From Pseudolabrys sp. (GTDB lineage: Bacteria; Pseudomonadota; Alphaproteobacteria; Rhizobiales; Xanthobacteraceae), in assembly GCA_026125925.1 (NCBI GenBank), contig JAHCKF010000123.1, forward strand, positions 1 through 8,962: DNA of 8,962 nucleotides, given 5' to 3'. The position numbers and the translations under genes are program-made. This document shows positions 6,556 through 8,962 of this stretch, one piece after another. Position 1 is the stretch's first letter. Every line of letters begins with the position of its first letter. The notes under the pieces were generated by a model, which worked only from the letters and a program-made list of their open reading frames with translations, did not search any database and had not been told where the DNA came from.

Positions 6556-7902
6556 TCACCGCATGGCAAATAACTCTTGATGAAATCGCTGCGTCACGGC
6601 CATGCCGTGCGCAGCAAAATCGCGGCGCAGCGCCGCGCCGAACCCCGGCGGGCCGCAAAACCAGATACTCGCCTCGCGCCACTCCGGCACCTCGGCGCGG
6701 ATACGATCGCCGGTGAGCAGCCCGTGGCGGACGTCATGCAGGACGTGCAGACGAACATTCGCAGCCTTGGCATCGGCCTCGAGCTTGCCGATGGCGTCCT
6801 CGCTGTAATCGGTGGTGGTGTGGAACAGATCGATCGCTTGAGATTGGCCGGTGCCTGCCCTCTCAAGTGCGATCTGCTTCATGCGGGCGATGAAAGGCGT
6901 GATGCCGATCCCGCCGCCGATCCATATCTGGCGCGGGCGGTCATCGTCGAACGTAAAACACCCGTAGGGTCCCTCGATCGTCGCCTTCTGACCGATCCGT
7001 AGGCCCTTGCTCAGGGTCCGGGTGTAGTCGCCGAGCTCCTTGGCAATAAAGGTCAGCCGGCGCTCGGCGTCATGCCATGCCGAGGCGATGGTGTATGGGT
7101 GCGCCCCTTCCGATTCCGACGAGGTGACGAAAGCGAACTGCCCGGCCTTGTGCCCCGGCCAGCCGCGCGGGATCTCGATCTCGCCTTCCAGCACGCGCAG
7201 CGTCGGATAATAGATCAGCTTCGAGATGGTACCTTCGACTTGGCGGCCGGCACCGACGTGCCGCAGCATCACAATCACGGCAGCGGCCGTGCCACCGGCC
7301 AACAGCAGCACAAGCGCAAGACCCAGAGGGGTGAGCCAGTAGCTAAACTTGGTCAACACCACCGTGTGGAAGGCCAAGACGAGATACGATAGCGCGAGCC
7401 ACCGGTGCGTCTTGTAGAACAGCCGGTAGGGAAAGTACTTGATGAGCGCCAGGGCGATGAGCACCACGGCGGCGTAGAATGCCCACTCACCAAGGCCTTC
7501 CGCGGTTCCGCGCAATGTCATGAAAAACTGCTCGATCGGATTTTCCGGAACCGCCCTCGGCCCGCGCGCCCGGCGCTGCAGCCAGCCGAGGCCGACCGCC
7601 CATTTGGGGCCCTGCGTCCATAACCAATGGATTACCGCAAACACCAGCCCGCCAATGCCGAGCCATTTGTGCAGGCGATACATCTTGTCGAGGCCGCCGA
7701 GCCACGGCTCCGGCGAGAGCGGCCGCACCGCCAGGATCATCGCGACGCTCATGCAACCGATGGCGATGATGCCGGTGTACTGCACCATGGCATCGCGCAG
7801 CGCGAGGAATCCGGATGAGGAAAGCGCGAGAGGATCTGCTGCCGCCCAGAGCGCACTCAACAGAGCCAGCATGCTCCAAAAGACGAGTTTGATGTTCCGC
7901 AT
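6556..7902 (-). CDS. Ferric-reductase/NOX-like transmembrane flavocytochrome b (COG4097 type)
   Basis: The 448-residue protein joins a membrane haem domain to an FAD/NAD(P)H oxidoreductase domain. The membrane part (about 1-215, roughly six TM segments) has His78/His92 on one helix and His166/His179 on another. These 14- and 13-residue steps are the bis-haem spacing of NADPH oxidases and ferric reductases. The FAD domain follows, with HPYTIAS (268-274) and GPYGCFTF (311-318). The NAD(P)H domain has the Gly-rich IGGGIGITPF (328-337) and the C-terminal CGPPGFG (416-422). Electrons should pass from cytoplasmic NAD(P)H through FAD and two b haems to an acceptor at the outer face (ferric iron, quinone or oxygen; not decidable). 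A perfect FNR/FixK-type box is centred 107 bases upstream of the ATG at 7902. The ribosome site is weak. Architecture is certain; the physiological acceptor is unknown. Confidence 0.93.
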   Translation of the reverse strand: MRNIKLVFWSMLALLSALWAAADPLALSSSGFLALRDAMVQYTGIIAIGCMSVAMILAVRPLSPEPWLGGLDKMYRLHKWLGIGGLVFAVIHWLWTQGPKWAVGLGWLQRRARGPRAVPENPIEQFFMTLRGTAEGLGEWAFYAAVVLIALALIKYFPYRLFYKTHRWLALSYLVLAFHTVVLTKFSYWLTPLGLALVLLLAGGTAAAVIVMLRHVGAGRQVEGTISKLIYYPTLRVLEGEIEIPRGWPGHKAGQFAFVTSSESEGAHPYTIASAWHDAERRLTFIAKELGDYTRTLSKGLRIGQKATIEGPYGCFTFDDDRPRQIWIGGGIGITPFIARMKQIALERAGTGQSQAIDLFHTTTDYSEDAIGKLEADAKAANVRLHVLHDVRHGLLTGDRIRAEVPEWREASIWFCGPPGFGAALRRDFAAHGMAVTQRFHQELFAMR

Positions 7903-7974
7903 GAAGTCCAGTGACCGAAGTGCGCGCCATCCACGCCTTTGCGGCCGCGCAGTTTCAGCGCGAAGGCGTCAAGG

Positions 7975-7980
7975 CATGTT
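7975..7980 (-). promoter_or_regulatory. Tentative -10 for the FNR-type promoter
   Basis: If the FNR/FixK box acts in the class II position (centre at -41.5), the start site is near 7968. The -10 then falls at 7980 to 7975, which reads CAACAT leftward and keeps the A2, A5 and T6 consensus bases. An alternative is the TTGACG at 7972 to 7967 as a -35, which would place the box near -73, but no good -10 follows it. Confidence 0.22.
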
Positions 7981-8002
7981 GGCGCAAGCCGAGGTCGAGC
8001 GG

Positions 8003-8016
8003 TTGATTCAGATCAA
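8003..8016. promoter_or_regulatory. FNR/FixK-type binding site upstream of the flavocytochrome gene
   Basis: The sequence TTGAT-TCAG-ATCAA is a perfect five-base-arm palindrome and matches the consensus TTGAT-N4-ATCAA of FNR, FixK, FnrN and AadR regulators. It lies in the 169-base gap after the alpha-hydroxy-acid dehydrogenase stop and is centred 107 bases before the leftward flavocytochrome ATG. No rightward gene starts nearby, so the flavocytochrome is the only visible target. Confidence 0.75.
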
Positions 8017-8071
8017 TGGAGGAAGGGCCACGGCCCGGCTTCGGGTGTCCGGTCGCTTCAGGGTCCGCGCC

Positions 8072-8962
8072 CTAGAACTTGATTGCCCCCGGATGGATCA
8101 CTTTGGCCTGACGCGCCTCGGCCGGTGACTGGGCACCGATCTGACCAAGCGAGGCGCGCAGATCGTTCATGTAGAGGTCGATGAGCTGAGCCGGGCCCTC
8201 CTCGCCGAGGGCGGCAATGGCCCAGAGAAACGACTTGCCGGCAAAAGCGGCCTGCGCCCCGAGCGCCAGCGCGCGCATGACGTCCTGGCCCGAACGGATG
8301 CCGCTGTCGAACAGGACGGTGGCCTTGTTGCCGACGACGTCGGCGATGGCCGGCAGCACGTCGATGGTCGGCGCCAGCGCCTCGATCTGGCGGCCGCCGT
8401 GGTTCGACACCCAGATGCCATCGATGCCGAGCGCCAGCGCCTTCTCGGCGTCGGCCGGATGCAGGATGCCCTTGAGCGTCATCGGCCCCTTCCAGGCGTC
8501 GCGGTAGCGCGCGATCTCGTCCCACATGAAGGCGCCGCCCATCTCGCTGCGGGCGAAACGGATGACGTCGTTGGTGCGGGTCTTGCCGGAATATTGCGCC
8601 AGGCTGGCGAAGCGCGGATAGCCGTTGCGCAGCAGCGCCATCAACCAACGCGGCCGCATCAGCATCTCGGCGATCATGCGCGCGTTCGGATTGAACTCAC
8701 CGCCGAGCCCTGCATAGGTCTCGCGCGAGCGGATGGTGCGCACCGGCGTGTCGACGGTGAGCGTCAGCACCTTGACGCCGGCTGAGGCGGCGCGCCTGAC
8801 GAGATCGAAGCCGATCTTGTGATCGTCGCGGGCGAAGCGGTAGATCTGCAGCCAGAATACATCGGGCGCGACCGCGGCGACCTGTTCGATGACGGCGCCG
8901 CCGACGACGCTCAAGGTGTAGGGAATGCGCGCGGCCTGCGCCGCCTTGGCCATGATGAGGTC
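8072..8962 (-). CDS. FMN-dependent alpha-hydroxy-acid dehydrogenase (lactate/glycolate family), partial, N-terminus beyond right edge
   Basis: The frame is open through the right edge (296 residues seen). The family's N-terminal part, about 80-100 residues, is missing, so the ATG at 8953 is internal, within DLIMAKA. The enzyme oxidises an L-2-hydroxy acid to the 2-oxo acid using FMN. Numbering from that internal Met, the catalytic set is present: Tyr38 in WLQIY, Asp68 in LTVDTP, Arg77, Lys161 in TLKGIL, and His185 and Arg188 in SNHGGRQ. The FMN-phosphate segment is DSGIRSGQDVMRALALG (216-232) followed by AGKSFLW, where most relatives have G-R rather than G-K. It ends KVIHPGAIKF with a TAG stop. 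Candidate substrates are L-lactate, glycolate, mandelate or another hydroxy acid; lldD-like naming would be premature. No obvious terminator follows the stop. Confidence 0.93.
   Translation of the reverse strand, partial: DLIMAKAAQAARIPYTLSVVGGAVIEQVAAVAPDVFWLQIYRFARDDHKIGFDLVRRAASAGVKVLTLTVDTPVRTIRSRETYAGLGGEFNPNARMIAEMLMRPRWLMALLRNGYPRFASLAQYSGKTRTNDVIRFARSEMGGAFMWDEIARYRDAWKGPMTLKGILHPADAEKALALGIDGIWVSNHGGRQIEALAPTIDVLPAIADVVGNKATVLFDSGIRSGQDVMRALALGAQAAFAGKSFLWAIAALGEEGPAQLIDLYMNDLRASLGQIGAQSPAEARQAKVIHPGAIKF

Noticed and set aside
6426..6569. A 48-residue N-terminal extension of the MFS transporter
   Set aside because: The sequence is basic, Cys/Pro-rich and unlike MFS N-termini; the protein reads normally from the ATG at 6425.
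7520..8128. A rightward 202-codon frame crossing the flavocytochrome start and the FNR-box gap
   Set aside because: It is Arg/Ser-rich with no domain, overlaps two opposite-strand genes with full motif support, and has no ribosome site.
1..8962. Search by eye for CRISPR arrays, tRNAs, rRNA, transposases, integrases, phage or toxin-antitoxin genes
   Set aside because: None of these has a recognisable signature in the window; all sizeable coding frames with support are housekeeping, transport or redox genes.

Overview
The window is GC-rich chromosomal DNA with the gene content and codon bias of an alphaproteobacterium, most likely a Hyphomicrobiales (Rhizobiales) member of the Bradyrhizobium/Xanthobacter type. 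The indicators are a mitochondrial-type ubiquinol-cytochrome c chaperone next to a YceD (DUF177) gene and divergent from bamE, a proton-pumping pyrophosphatase with the K+-independent signature, an FNR/FixK-type box, and a REP-like palindrome pair of the kind frequent in this group. Assignment is by recognition only; no search was run. It reads as ordinary core and light accessory chromosome. I saw no transposase, integrase, phage gene, CRISPR array, tRNA or rRNA.

Left block (1-1590): a partial yceD-like gene and a CBP3-like chaperone run leftward as a probable operon. Divergent from them is bamE, encoding an outer-membrane assembly lipoprotein. bamE ends at a perfect hairpin with an A-tract on one side and a T-rich stretch on the other. 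The hairpin also closes hppA, which converges on it.

Centre (1633-4660): hppA encodes a 710-residue membrane pyrophosphatase read leftward, with a leader that can fold into two mutually exclusive hairpins. A 355-base intergenic region separates it from a divergent gene for a small secreted protein of unknown function with a Cys/Ser-rich motif. That gene ends at two head-to-head REP-like palindromes, which separate it from the converging GNAT gene.

Right block (4689-8962), all leftward: a partial FMN-dependent alpha-hydroxy-acid dehydrogenase; a perfect FNR/FixK-type palindrome; a ferric-reductase/NOX-like flavocytochrome with exact bis-heme histidine spacing; a 12-TM MFS transporter; and a GNAT acetyltransferase whose consensus -10 sits directly before its ATG. 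The most useful biological inference is that the flavocytochrome is under oxygen-responsive (FNR/FixK) control. No clearly new multi-gene system is visible.
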